Origin: Megaleporinus macrocephalus
Taxonomy: Eukaryota > Chordata > Actinopteri > Characiformes > Anostomidae
Direction: 5' to 3'
DNA: 64,000 nucleotides
NCBI GenBank assembly: GCA_021613375.1
Contig: CM038722.1
Location: 23,022,107 to 23,086,106 of the forward strand
A program made the translations under genes and the position numbers. This document shows positions 35,492 through 47,001 of the stretch, piece by piece (within the stretch, counting starts at the first letter, position 1; every line of letters starts with the position of its first letter). The notes beneath the pieces were generated by a model. The model saw nothing but the letters and a program-made list of their open reading frames with translations, had not been told where the DNA came from and made no database searches.

Positions 35492-36028
35492 TTAGGCTGA
35501 AAGACCAGCCTATTTGCTTTTCTTCAAGTGTTCAAGGTGTGGAGGACATAAGGAGGGAAATTGCTACAACGCTCCTTCAGAACAGTGGTAAGCTGGCATA
35601 TTATAGCAATAGTACTTATTAGCATCAGAAACAAGTTCTATCTACTCTTATTTTGAAGTTGACAAAGTAGCAGTATTGATCAGCATTGACAATATCTGTG
35701 TTTATGATTTCACATGGAATGATGTTTACTAGAAGACCTGAGTGATTTGTGTTACTTCTGTGGAGAAAGGTAAAGTACAGAAGACGACAGTGACCGGGTA
35801 ATTACTCTATTTTATTCTTTCTGTGGTTTGATTTACAACTGAATTCAGATCTTACATATTATTTAGCTATTACTCGGTTATACTAACAACCAGCGATGAT
35901 GATGATTATATCTGTATTTAAACATTTAGATTGGCTGTGAGCTTTGCCTAAGGTGGTACCACTACAGTTGTGTAAAAAAGCTTGCATTGGACAAAGACTA
36001 CATTTGCGAATCTTGCAAAATCAAATAA
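35492..36028 (+). pseudogene. PHD-finger exons of the Ginger/GIN-like gene
   Basis: Three exons. 35492-35587 reads KDQPICFSSSVQGVEDIRRE, then IATTLLQNS. 35736-35797 gives DLSDLCYFCGER, a TAA (35771-35773) and STEDDSDR. 35930-36028 gives IGCELCLRWYHYSC, then DYICESCKIK and a stop. The pattern CxxC, CxxC, HxxC, CxxC is a C4HC3 PHD finger, a histone-tail reader. Splice sites and phases join the last two exons. The frame into the first is not resolved. An AATAAA lies near 36135. These exons occur only in unit 2. PHD and Ulp1 modules are known in Ginger1-type elements. Confidence 0.82.
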
Positions 36029-37869
36029 AAAAAGAATTATGAAAAGTAGAAAAACTGTTGTGACAACATAATCTAAATAGTTTTGATGCAGTGTAAATAG
36101 TTATTGTGAATTTAGTGTTTAGTACCCCATATTAAAATAAAGATTTTTTTTCTGTGGTATTATGTTTTATTTGTATTTATATCTTTGTATAAAGATAACA
36201 GAAAAGGTTTTCTCTTGTGGTAGTTTATGTTTCTCATATGTAAAAATACAGAATGTAGAAATATAATTTTTAGAGAGATACACATTACAAGACAGACACT
36301 GTCATCTGTGTTTTATTAATTCATATTGAAACAGGACAAGGTATCAGAAATGTGAAAGTTATCATCCAGTTACCACGTTGACTAAAACAGATAGCTAATC
36401 CTCTCCACAGCACCAGTACATCTGATATTAGTCAGATATTGTAGTCCTGAGTGTATGATGTCAGCAGGTGTTAATATAACGCTGCCAAAATCCTACTCCC
36501 CCCAATATAATCCCTCCTGTTGGACATACAGTAAAATGCATTTCAGGTCACAATCTACAGATGAAGACATGGCACCAAAATGAATTAGAGGTTAGAAGTT
36601 TGAGATGAATCAGTGCTTCTACCTCAGAGATGAGGGGAGTAAAATTTTGGCACATTAAAATACTTCTTGTGATTGTGTGAAATCTAACATAACAACCCAA
36701 ATTAACCATAAAAACATTTTTATTCAAAACAACCAACAACCGTTTAGGCATGTTTATTAATCACTTTACATATCACTGATGTATGTACAGACGTGTTCGT
36801 GTATTTTAGTTTAATATGACATCTCTATTGTGTCATTATGAGAGAAATCTAATTCACACCATCCAATAATAACAAGAAAGTTATACAGCAATATCACGTC
36901 GTCAAATGTGAACCTGGATATAACAAGTCCGTTACTGCTCCAGACCTGAGAAATAAAACTGCTTCAAGTGTTCTGGTGGCACATGGTTGACTATGAAGAC
37001 ATTCAGCCCCCTGTGTGTTCAAGCGCAGCGACAAACAAAGTCTATAATAATCTATAATGTAACGTGTGGTCTGCTTTTCCTCTTTAGACACTGTCCTCAG
37101 CACACACTAAACCACACAACTGGAGGTGATGGACACCATGACAACATACCTCAAGTATGTGTCGGAGAGGATGGGAGTTGGTGGCTGTAAGAAATAGGAT
37201 TTATGTTATGATGTTTTCTGATATGATCAAGAGGAACTGTGAAATGAGCTGACTGCATTTTAAGGTGGTTTGTGTTAAATTCTGATAAACTCAACATTTC
37301 AAATCCACATTGTTTATCTTTTTATTTTCATTTTGGAATGTTTTCTGTACATCAGTGTTCCACCATGAACAACTCTGAAATGCAGTGCATATGAGATTAG
37401 GTTTAAAGTAGCTCACTGTGGAAAGTAATACAGCTGTAACTTGATTATATTGTGGATTAAGTGGATTACGCTCAATTCTGACACAAATTCAGCTTTTCGT
37501 TTTTTAAATACATTTCTCATGTACTGTTTTTCAGTAAAAAGGTAAAGCAGCATGAAAACAACATAATAACGGTTTTGTACCTGGTGCAATGTTCATGTCC
37601 TTGTTATTTTACTGTTGCATTTTTCTGATCTAATGTTCAATCTGATTGGGAGTGGTGGGTAACATTTTTATACTCAGCTTTATTACAGTGATGGAGGTTT
37701 ATTCTACTTTTAGTAATTGCTAGACTTGTATATATACAGAGAGAGTTAATACCCCAAATGTAAGAATTCATGTTAACAAACATGTCAGTGCCATCAGAAT
37801 CACAAATACTTGTGTCATTGACTATAAACAGGAGAGTCAAATAGCTTATTAATCTCGACATGTATCAAT
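36029..37869. other. Unit 2-specific sequence, no gene recognised
   Basis: AT-rich single-copy sequence with an AATAAA near 36135, just after the PHD stop. Short ORFs look random. Confidence 0.45.
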
Positions 37870-38314
37870 ATACTTGTCACGCTGGACCCGGAGAGGTGAC
37901 GGGGGAAATAGGCACAATGAAGGGGTTTGACGCAGGCGCAAGGTTTATCTAAAAGTACTTTAATGGTAAAGATCAAAACAAACACTAAGCAAAACAAACA
38001 TGAATATAAGCAAAACAGAAACACTGACAAACTAACAGGGTCCACACATGACACTACACAATAGACAACGAACCACAAAGGAGAGGGCAAAACAGGCAGA
38101 CTATATACACTGGATAATGAGAGGAAACAGGAGACAGCTGGTGACAATGGGAGGTGACAAGGATGGGAACCAGGTGGAGGGCGGAGACAAGGATCACATG
38201 ACTAATCAAACAGAACCACATGGTGAAATACCTAAACACAAGCACATGGACTACAAACAGAAACGTAAACAAACAGGCAAGGATGAGGGAAACAGGGCAG
38301 GACGTGATAATACT
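37870..38314 (-). mobile_element. Solo LTR with 5-bp duplication ATACT
   Basis: A 435-bp element (37875-38309) with ends TGTCACG and CGTGATA is flanked on both sides by ATACT (37870-37874 and 38310-38314). On the minus strand it begins TATCACG, ends CGTGACA, and has a TATATAGTC box-like site and an ATTAAA polyadenylation-like signal in LTR order. The composition resembles fish Ty3/Gypsy LTRs. There is no internal coding region, so it is a solo LTR left by recombination. Confidence 0.8.
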
Positions 38315-39227
38315 CTAGTAAGTATCTTCTGAAAGCTGAAGTTTTGATGTGAATGTCTGAAAATACACATGACTCCACTTTTACTATGTGGCATGTATCA
38401 ATTTCAGCTTTACTGTATGTGGGAGACTGATTGTTAGAGATCACATTCATGATTTTACTGTTTATACAGTAATTTGACAGACAAAAAAAACAATACTGTT
38501 ATAACACTCCATAGCACAAAGTAAATAACAAAACTAAATCATGAACATAAACATTAAAAAAAGCAGCTCTGTGTAAGCAACATAATCTTTCTACACGTCC
38601 TGACTTTCCTGTTTGTCAGACCACAGATTCTCATCCACACCACAACAGATATCTTCCTTTGCATTGCAGAGTAGAAGAATCTGTTAGAATGTCTTATCCA
38701 ACCTCTACAGGATCTGCCGTGATGTCCTCACATGCTGCATCCAAAATGATCATCTGATGATGTGACATAAACCTTCCACTTCCATGTGACAAACAATTTC
38801 CCTTCAGACTGCACTCTGTCCCTACAGCCCACCACAACATCTCTGTCCCTGATCCTAGTGGTGGAGAAGTATCCAGTAGCTGAAGATGGATCTGTTGCAA
38901 TGAACTGACAATGCGGAGACAATGGTGTAGCTCGGTGATGGCAGTAGGGCAATAATAATAAACAAAACAGGCTGCACAAAAATGTACAAGCATCTAAATG
39001 TCCAATTTACTCATTAAGCCCTTTAATAAAACTATATATTTATACAACATTGATAAATAAATAAATGGAAAATCTAAGTTTTTGAGTTTATACTGTTTCT
39101 GTAATTATAGCTGCATAGCACTTGGTAATATAACAAACACATAACATACATTCTAAATAAATCATGTAAAATTAATCTATATTTATTAATATATATTTAT
39201 TATTAAACCATAGAATTATCCTGACAC
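38315..39227. other. Unit 2-specific sequence with a weak minus-strand coding signal
   Basis: Minus-strand ORFs at 38694-38993 overlap in two frames and resemble nothing I can name. The rest is AT-rich. Confidence 0.35.
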
Positions 39228-39535
39228 CATTTGTGGTCACACTTTTTTTTGGAGCTCCTCGTTTAGGAACTAAATCATTCTCAGTATGAGCACTGCTGCT
39301 GCTCTCTCCGCTGTTGGCCATGTTGACTCTAATTAGCTTTTTTCACCAGCACTGTGAATGTTTAATGGATGTGTCCAATACAGACATGAAATATTATAAT
39401 TGTTTGTGTGGTATTAGGTTAAGCACATTGAGTTTGTCTATACTTGGGAGCTGGAAGTAAATCAAATTGCGTTTTTGACCAATTAATGCAGAAAACCAGG
39501 TCATTTCAAAAGATTCACATACTTTCTTGCCACTG
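39228..39535 (-). mobile_element. hAT-Tc1 deletion chimera (unit 2)
   Basis: 39228-39326 matches the start of the hAT BED region (minus strand NSGESSSSAHTEND-like). It is then joined directly to the Tc1 right arm (39327 on), which ends intact in CTTGCCACTG at about 39535, followed by TA. The left arm and most of the hAT are missing. Confidence 0.75.
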
Positions 39536-39829
39536 TATATCACGCAAACAAAAGTATTTATTATTATTTTAAATATTTTTTTCTGATTTAAAAGTTAATA
39601 CATGTCATGCTGCAGATTTAGCATGCTGACTTTTACATTTCATATTTATCTTGTTAGTTTTTATTTTTTCTGTAGATTCAGAATCCTGAATGTGTCCTGT
39701 GTTTTAACATTAAGAAAGTTTGTTATTCTACCAAAACTTTATTCTTATTCGAGTTAGTTGTATGTTTATAAACATAAGAAATCCTACAAATACTGAAATG
39801 TCTTTAAGCCTGGAAAAAACAGTATAACA

Positions 39830-39975
39830 GCGTGATCACCAGCTAAATTAACACCAGACCAGCATAAACAATATAAAACCAACTAAATCAGCACCAGACC
39901 ATCATAGACAAACTTAAACCAGCTGAATCAACAACAAACCAACATTAACCAATCTAAACCAGCACCGGACCAGCA
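39830..39975. repeat. ACCAGC-type minisatellite, short block
   Basis: A few irregular units, followed by a first partial copy of the DNA element. Confidence 0.8.
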
Positions 39976-40029
39976 TGGTTTTGAATGAAAGACTAAAAGT
40001 TGATAATCAGTGACTACACTGTATGTGGG

Positions 40030-40212
40030 ATTTACGATCAGTCATAACATTAAAATCATCTACACACATTGTTCATTTGATCAGCTCCGTTTACAATACA
40101 GGTGTATTTTGTAGTTTGTATGATTTGGGTGGTGGACCATTCTCAGCACTGCAGTGACACTGACATGGTGGTGGTGTGTTAGTGTGTGTTGTGCTGATAT
40201 GAGTGGATATGA
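40030..40212. mobile_element. Non-autonomous DNA element, left part only
   Basis: It has the left end GATCAGTCATAACATTAAAA and the ACATGGTGGTGGTG block, then breaks off at GAGTGGATATGAG. A complete copy follows at 40930, so minisatellite and element were duplicated together. The following 40213-40377 shows nothing recognisable. Confidence 0.65.
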
Positions 40213-40377
40213 GTGTTTGATTGTATTCGGACACCTCTCCATCTTTGCAACATGAAATAAAAGAGCCTGCTTTTCTTTTCAGAGTCTTCAGGAAATTCCT
40301 TTTATGATTTGCTCCAGTTATTTTAGTTTGACTTTGTAAATAGATTTATTGCTAAATTAAATGTGGAAGGAACGACA

Positions 40378-40870
40378 CCAGCATAAACCATAAACTTAAT
40401 CCAGCTCCACCAGAATCAGACCAGCATAAACCAACTAAAACCAGCTAAACCAGCACCAGACCAGCATTAACCAATTAAACCAGCTAAACCAGTACCAGAC
40501 CAGCATGAAACAACTTAATCCAGCTCAACCAGCACCATACCAGTATAAACCAACTTAATCCAGCTCAACCAGCACCAGAACATCGTAAACCAACTTAATC
40601 CAGCTCAACCAGCACCAGAACATCGTAAACCAACTTAATCCAGCTCAACCAGCACCAGATCAGCATAAACCAACTTAATCCAGCTAAACCAGTACCAGAT
40701 CAGCATAAACCAACTTAATCCAGCTAAACCAGTACCAGATCAACATAAACCAACTTAATCCAGCTAAACCAGCACCAGACCAGCACTAGACCATCTTAAA
40801 CCAGCTCAACCGGCACCAGACCGGCATAGACCAATTAAACCAGCTCAACCAGCACCAGACCAGTATAAAC
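40378..40870. repeat. ACCAGC-type minisatellite, long block (unit 2)
   Basis: A regular unit of about 43 bp (ATAAACCAACTTAATCCAGC + TCAACCAGCACCAGA) repeated about ten times, more homogeneous than in the other units. Confidence 0.9.
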
Positions 40871-40929
40871 CAACAGCTCTAAACTGAGGACTAAAAGTTG
40901 ATCATCAGTGACTACACTGTATACGGGAT

Positions 40930-41582
40930 TTACGATCAGTCATAACATTAAAATCATCTACACACATTGTTCATTTGATCAGCTCCGTTTACAATACAGG
41001 TGTATTTTGTAGTTTGTATGATTTGGGTGGTGGATCATTCTCAGCACTGCAGTGACACTGACATGGTGGTGGTGTGTTAGTGTGTGTTGTGCAGGTATGA
41101 GTGGATCAGACACTATGTTCACTCACTGTCACCTCTATCAGACATTCCTATCACCTTGTAGATGTAAAGTCAGAGACGACGGCTGTACAGTTTGTGTTGG
41201 TCATCCTCTAGTCCTGCATTAGTGGTCACAGGATGATGACTACAGTACACTGTTTACTAGATGTTGCTGGTTGGTGGACTATTGTCAGTCCAGCAGTGAC
41301 ACTGAGGTGTATGCAGTGAATCAGATGGACTACAGCGTAGGTGCGGATATGCTAATATGAATCAAAGCCCACCCTATCCCCTTAAATATTTCCTATAAGC
41401 TGATTCCACTGTAGGTAAGGTAGTAAATCACTGTATGTATAGTGACGTAGAACAAACTTTGTGGAATTACAAAAAATTACAAATAAATAAACAAAATATA
41501 ACATTATCTGTACTTCTGTTTATTATTAGATAAATCCAATAAATAATCCCCCACCAGTTTTAATGTTATGTCTGATCAGTGT
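40930..41582. mobile_element. Non-autonomous DNA element with inverted ends (unit 2)
   Basis: The left end GATCAGTCATAACATTAAAA is inverse to the right end TTTTAATGTTATGTCTGATC. No coding capacity. The middle includes ACGACGGCTGTACAGTTTG. The superfamily is not identified. Confidence 0.72.
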
Positions 41583-41689
41583 ACAGTCCACACTGTAAAT
41601 AATGATATATTAAAAAAACAAAGTAAACAAATTGTCTGAAATATGAATAATTATGAAATATGCTAGAGATTTATCTCTGTGTGGAAAAA

Positions 41690-41947
41690 TAAGTGTGTCA
41701 TGTTTCTCTTTTTGTTAGTTTATTAGATTAACAGTCTTCATTAAAATTACTTTTAAACGCGCGAGGCTAATGAACAGTAGCGCGTCACGTGCTGCAGAAG
41801 GAGCTGGCGAGGTCTCGTGGCTCTCCAAGCTACTATGACGTCACAATGCGTGTTTAGAGGAGCGTCTCTGCGCGGAGAGGAAGAGGAGAGCAGGGAGGAG
41901 CTGACCGGAGCAGAGAAATCACTCGTTCAGCCCGAGAGCAGCAGCAG
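41690..41947 (+). promoter_or_regulatory. CpG-rich promoter / first exon (unit 2), with perfect CRE
   Basis: CACGTG at 41786-41791 and a perfect palindromic TGACGTCA at 41836-41843. Donor-like GTCAGT after GCAGCAG at 41948. This copy has the best transcription-factor sites of the four. Confidence 0.55.
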
Positions 41948-42813
41948 GTCAGTCAGACAGAAACTTTAGAAAGCTGAGGTCGCAGCAGCTGTCTGAAACT
42001 GAGCTAGCAGCTAAACTGCTGTAGTCTGTTTCTCTCAGTCAGGAAATGTTTCATCATCAGATCGTCTCCTCTGTTCATCTTCACTCTCAGATTAACTCTT
42101 AGATTAGATTTCAGATTGATTCACTCCAACTAACTGAACTGTAACGCTCTGTAATCCTGTGCAGCTCTTCTGTACATCAGTGCTAACATCTGTACTTTCA
42201 ATGCTAACAGCTGAAACTTCATATGTCCCAGTGTTCAAATCATAATGAAGAGAGTAATATTCATATTTAGAAGATCTCTCTATCAATATGGAGTTAAAAA
42301 CCTGTGAGGATGTGACTGAGCTCATCATGGAGCTGTTAAACTTTGTGAATGGACATCACATCAAACACATATGCAGTTTAAGTGATATAAATTACTCATC
42401 ATGTTCATAAATAACTGTGAATAAATATGATCAAATAATAATTTTACTGTTAAATTAAATCTGTTCAATTAAACACAGATATATTCATTAATACAGCGTC
42501 TTCCTCTTTTCACCTGCATGTTGGATGAGTGGATTAAAATATCTTCAGTGTTTAATGTCTGTGCTGGAATATAAGGTGATATATGGATTATATTTTTCTT
42601 CTCATGTAAATATAATGTGATTCTTGTTTATTTAGATGAATAGTAATTTACAGCAAGCTGTTTAATGTTACTGCTAAACGGGCTAAAACAAAATGGGACT
42701 TTGTGTGAGGAGCGAGTGATGGATAAACGACAAAGAGAGAAGTTTTGGTCAGTATGTCTGTGGATTAGAGCTTGGGAACCTGCCCAGAGTGAGCACAAAA
42801 TAAATTGTAGAAT

Positions 42814-42817
<4 letters not shown>
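41948..42817 (+). other. Intron-like sequence (unit 2)
   Basis: Counterpart of 17451-18279, with an extra segment at about 42395-42440 (CATCATGTTCATAAATAAC...) shared with unit 3 only. No coding exon was seen. Confidence 0.5.
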
Positions 42818-42870
<53 letters not shown>

Positions 42871-43041
42871 GGAGATAGATAGATAGATAAAAAGATGAAC
42901 AGATAGATATATAGAGAAATAGAGATGGAGAGATAGATACACAGAGAGTAACAGACATAAAGGGAGACTCCTGTCAGTGAAGAACCAGTTCAAACCAGTT
43001 AAAACTGTCAAAAACCAGTTCTAGCCAGTTTTAACTGACGA

Positions 43042-43073
<32 letters not shown>

Positions 43074-43090
43074 ATAATAATAATAATAAT
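42818..43090. repeat. GATA, TAC and AAT microsatellites (unit 2)
   Basis: The longest GATA run in the window (about 42818-42890, with one GGGA interruption), then TAC and AAT runs from about 43042. Confidence 0.95.
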
Positions 43091-43144
43091 TATTATGAGA
43101 AGAAGAAGTCAGTAGATAACTGTGCTCTCTACTTATATACAGTT

Positions 43145-45400
43145 CTGATTTGATGTAAACTGATGCAGTCTCTTCCTCTTTTCATCTGCATGTTCTATCT
43201 CTCTCTTTATCTGAGTTCACACTCCGAACAAGTACGAGACAGATAAAGTTAAGTATATCATTTTTTTCAGGAACTCTTACATTTTCAGTACAAAAATTAT
43301 ATTTAGTTCTGATTTCATGTAAACTACTACAGTGTCTTCCTTTTTTCCTCTTCATGTTGGATCCCTCCTTTATCTGAGTTCACACTCTAAAGAAGTACAA
43401 GAAAGATAGTTAAGTATATCATTTTTTTCTAGAATACTTACATATTCAGTACCAAATTTATATTTAGTTCTGTTTTCATGTTAACTAATGCAGTGTCTTC
43501 CTTTTTTTCTCTTCATGTTCTATTTTCCACTTTTCTGAGTTTACACTCCAAAGAAGTATGAGAAAGAAGATGTTAGGTAAAACATTTTCTAGAATACTTA
43601 CATATTCAGTACTAAAATTATATTTAGTTCTGATTAAACTAATACAGTGTGTTCCTTTTTTCCTCTTCATGTTGAATCCCCTCCTTTATCTGAGTTCACA
43701 CTCTGAACAAGTACGAGAAAGATAAAGTTAAGTGTATATATATATTTCCTAGAATACTTATATATTCAGAACAACAAATATATTTAGTTCTGATTTCATG
43801 TAAACTAATGCAGTATCTTCCTTTTTTTCCTCTTCATCTTCTATTTTCCACTTTTCTGAGTTCACACTCTGAAGAAGTACGAGAAAGAAGATGTTAGGTA
43901 AAACATTTTCTAGAATACTTACATATTCAGTACAACAATTATATTTAGTTCTGATTAAACTAATAAATTGTGTTCCTTTTTTTTTCTCTTCATGTTCTAT
44001 TTTCCACTTTTCTGAGTTCACACTCTGAAGAAGTACGAGAAAGAAGATGTTAGGTAAAACATTTTCTAGAATACTTACATATTCAGTACTAAAATTATAT
44101 TTAGTTCTGATCAAACTAATACAGTGTGTTCCTTTTTTCCTATTCATGTTGAATCCTCTCCTTTATCTGAGTTCACACTCTGAACAAGTACGAGAAACAT
44201 AAAGTTAAGTATATAACTTTTCTAGAATACTTATATATTCAGAACAACAAATATATTTAGTTCTGATTTCATGTAAACTAATGCAGTGTCTTCCTTTTTT
44301 CTTCTGCATGTTCTATCTCACTCTTTTCTGAGTTCACACTCTGAAGAAGTACAAGAAAAAAAGTGTTAGGTAAAACATTTTCTAGAATACTTTCATATTC
44401 AGTACAACAATTATATTTAGTTCTGATTAAACTAATACAGTGTGTTCCGTTTTTTCTCTTCATGTTCTATTTTCCACTTTTCTGAGTTCACACTCCGAAG
44501 AAGTATAAGAAAGATAAAGATAAGGTATATCATTTTTTTCTAGAATACTTATATATTCAGTACAAAAATTATTAGTTCTGATTTCATGTTAACTAATGCA
44601 GTGTCTTCCTTTTTTTCCTCTTCATCTTCTATTTTCCACTTTTCTGAGTTCACACTCTGAAGAAGAACGAGAAAGAAGATGTTAGGTAAAACATTTTCTA
44701 GAATACTTACATATTCAGTACTAAAATTATATTTAGTTCTGATTAAACTAATACAGTGTGTTCCTTTTTTTCTCGTCATGTTCTGTTTTCAACTTTTCTG
44801 AGTTTATACTCCGAAGAAGTATGAGAAAGAAGATGTTAGGTAAAACATTTTCTAGAATACTTACATTTTCAGTACTAAAATTATATTTAGTTCTGATCAA
44901 ACTAATACAGTGTGTTCCTTTTTTCCTATTCATGTTGAATCCCATCCTTTATCTGAGTTCACACCCCGAACAAGTACGAGAAACATAAAGTTAAGTATAT
45001 AACTTTTCTAGAATACTTATATATTCAGAACAACAAATATATTTAGTTCTGATTTCATGTAAACTAATGCAGTGTCTTCCTTTTTTCTTCTGCATGTTCT
45101 ATCTCACTGTTTTCTGAGTTCACACTCTGAAGAAGTACAAGAAAAAAAGTGTTAGGTAAAACATTTTCTAGAATACTTTCATATTCAGTACAACAATTAT
45201 ATTTAGTTCTGATCAAACTAATACAGTGTGTTCCGTTTTTTCTCTTCATGTTCTATTTTCCACTTTTCTGAGTTCACACTCTGAAGAAGAATAAGAAAGA
45301 TAAAGATAAGGTATATAATTTTTTCTAGAATACTTATATATTCAGTACAAAAATTATTAGTTCTGATTTCATGTAAACTAATACAGTGTCTTTCTCTTTT
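43145..45400. repeat. ~160-bp satellite array, about 14 monomers
   Basis: Longest array in the window. Monomer types run roughly B', A, B, A, B, B, A, C, B, B, B, A, C, B. The A-C pair at about 44130 recurs at 44915, suggesting a five-monomer higher-order period of about 785 bp. Minus-strand ORFs of up to 129 codons are made of the repeat itself. Confidence 0.93.
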
Positions 45401-46030
45401 CCTAAACTGCCCACCTGTCCAGACAGACACTGAGGGAACACTGACTGCCAGGTTCTCCTGCCACCCAAGTCACCCACCAGACTGATCGGCGGGCCCTGCT
45501 GTTACCTGTGTCATACCAGCTACCTAGCCTCAGACTAGCTGTCTAACCTCCATTCTAGACTTTATTGAAATGAACATGGACTCTAACTAGTTAGCACTAA
45601 CCCTCTACCTTCATTAACTGTTATCATCACTCTCACTGTTCTTCATCTGTACTACACTTACTCTAGTTCTATCAGATTATGATTATATAAGCACACCTGA
45701 GCAGCTGAACAGAAGTATATGGTGGTACAGTCAGTATCAGTACTGTATGAGTAGTTTGTTCAGAGGAGGATGGGTCCCCCTTGTGAGTCTTGGTTCCTCC
45801 CAAGGTGTCTTCCTCCAGCTCTGAGGGAGTTTTTCCTTGCCACTGTCGCCTATGGCTTGCTCACCGGGGGTTTCTATGATTTTTAAGACTTTCTTCTATG
45901 TTTTTATTTTCTTTTTATGCTTATTTATGCTCTGTTTAACTTTTCTTATCACTAAGTTCCTGTAAAGTTGCTTTGTGATGACATCAGTTGTAAAAAGTGC
46001 TATACTAATAAATGTGACTTGTCTTGACTC
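45401..46030 (+). mobile_element. L2-clade LINE 3' end (unit 3)
   Basis: Same as 1441-2075. Confidence 0.75.
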
Positions 46031-46879
46031 TCTGCTGCTCTGTATGTGTTTGTAGTTCTGAGCAGAACCTGAAATTAACAAGAAACCAAATGCAGCTTCA
46101 GTTCACTGCAGTTTTTCACAGCTGTGATTGTTTCTTAACTCATAACTGTCATTTTTATTCTTGAATCATCTTTAAATTTTAAACTCCATGTGATATTTTT
46201 ATCAATATTATATATGAACTTTCCTCATATGTGTGCTTGTGAGTTGAGATGCAAATAAATATATAGTTTAGGTAAAAGCTATCAGGCCTCTATTAACTAG
46301 CTTCTCTTAAAGGAGTAGTGTGTAAACTCTAAAAAAGTGGTGAGACGGGGAATTGCAAACTACTGAACTCCAAGCACCTACACCTCGCTTCCCTGGGAAA
46401 ATGTGATGCTCATCAGGTTTTCTGCTGTTGACTCAGAGTCTGTCCTAATTTCGTTTCACTTGTTGATGTTTTCACTTTTTTGATGGCGAGGATTCAACCT
46501 TGTTTGTTTCTTGTGTTTTTTGTGCTGAATAATAAACACAATTCTTCATTTGTCACAATTTGGCTTCTCAAACTTATAACTCAGAATGTTTCACCAGCAC
46601 TGGTGTTCTACCAGTTTACTCTACCCATAGAGTAGTCCGGCCTGACATGCTCATATCATTAGTATTAGTGCAGTATCTCAGTGTTTCAAACGTTATATTG
46701 TGTTTTTAATGTTAATTCAGTTCAGGCTTAATATCAATACTGACTACCTGATAAGCTTTATTTAGGATATTAAACCACCACAAATATTATTTTAATACCA
46801 GTGACATTTTCCAGTAACAACATTCACCAAATTTTTATATTAAAATTTTCTTGTTTATTTTTTCACTATCTACATTTTA
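46031..46879. other. Unit 3 spacer; second L2 fragment deleted
   Basis: 46050-46375 is sequence not present in the other units. At about 46417 the string CATCAGG joins directly to TTTTCTGCTGTTGACTCAG, so the second L2 fragment of units 1 and 2 is absent. No gene was recognised. Confidence 0.5.
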
Positions 46880-47001
46880 AAGAAGCTGGTGAAGAAGAAG
46901 CTGAAGGTCAGAGCCAGAATGTAAATGCTGCCTCTTTTAATTTGAAACTGGAAAATTTAAACAAGATGCTGACTAATAAAAAACTGACTTTGGTCTCATA
47001 G
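46880..47001 (+). other. Possible small terminal exon
   Basis: After an acceptor-like TTTTAAAG the frame reads EAGEEEAEGQSQNVNAASFN, then LKLENLNKMLTNKKLTLVS and a stop. It is charged and helix-like. It is open only in unit 3; units 1 and 2 have a TAA after KLEI. No family was recognised, and chance is a fair alternative. The following 47002-47367 shows nothing. Confidence 0.25.

Noticed and set aside
42628..43011. Minus-strand ORF with LSIYLSIYLSI runs
   Set aside because: Translation of the GATA microsatellite.
43758..44147. 129-codon minus-strand ORF repeating KKGTHCISLIRTKYN, with similar ORFs in every satellite array
   Set aside because: It is the translation of the ~160-bp satellite. 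Reading frame is kept only over a few monomers and there is no gene context.
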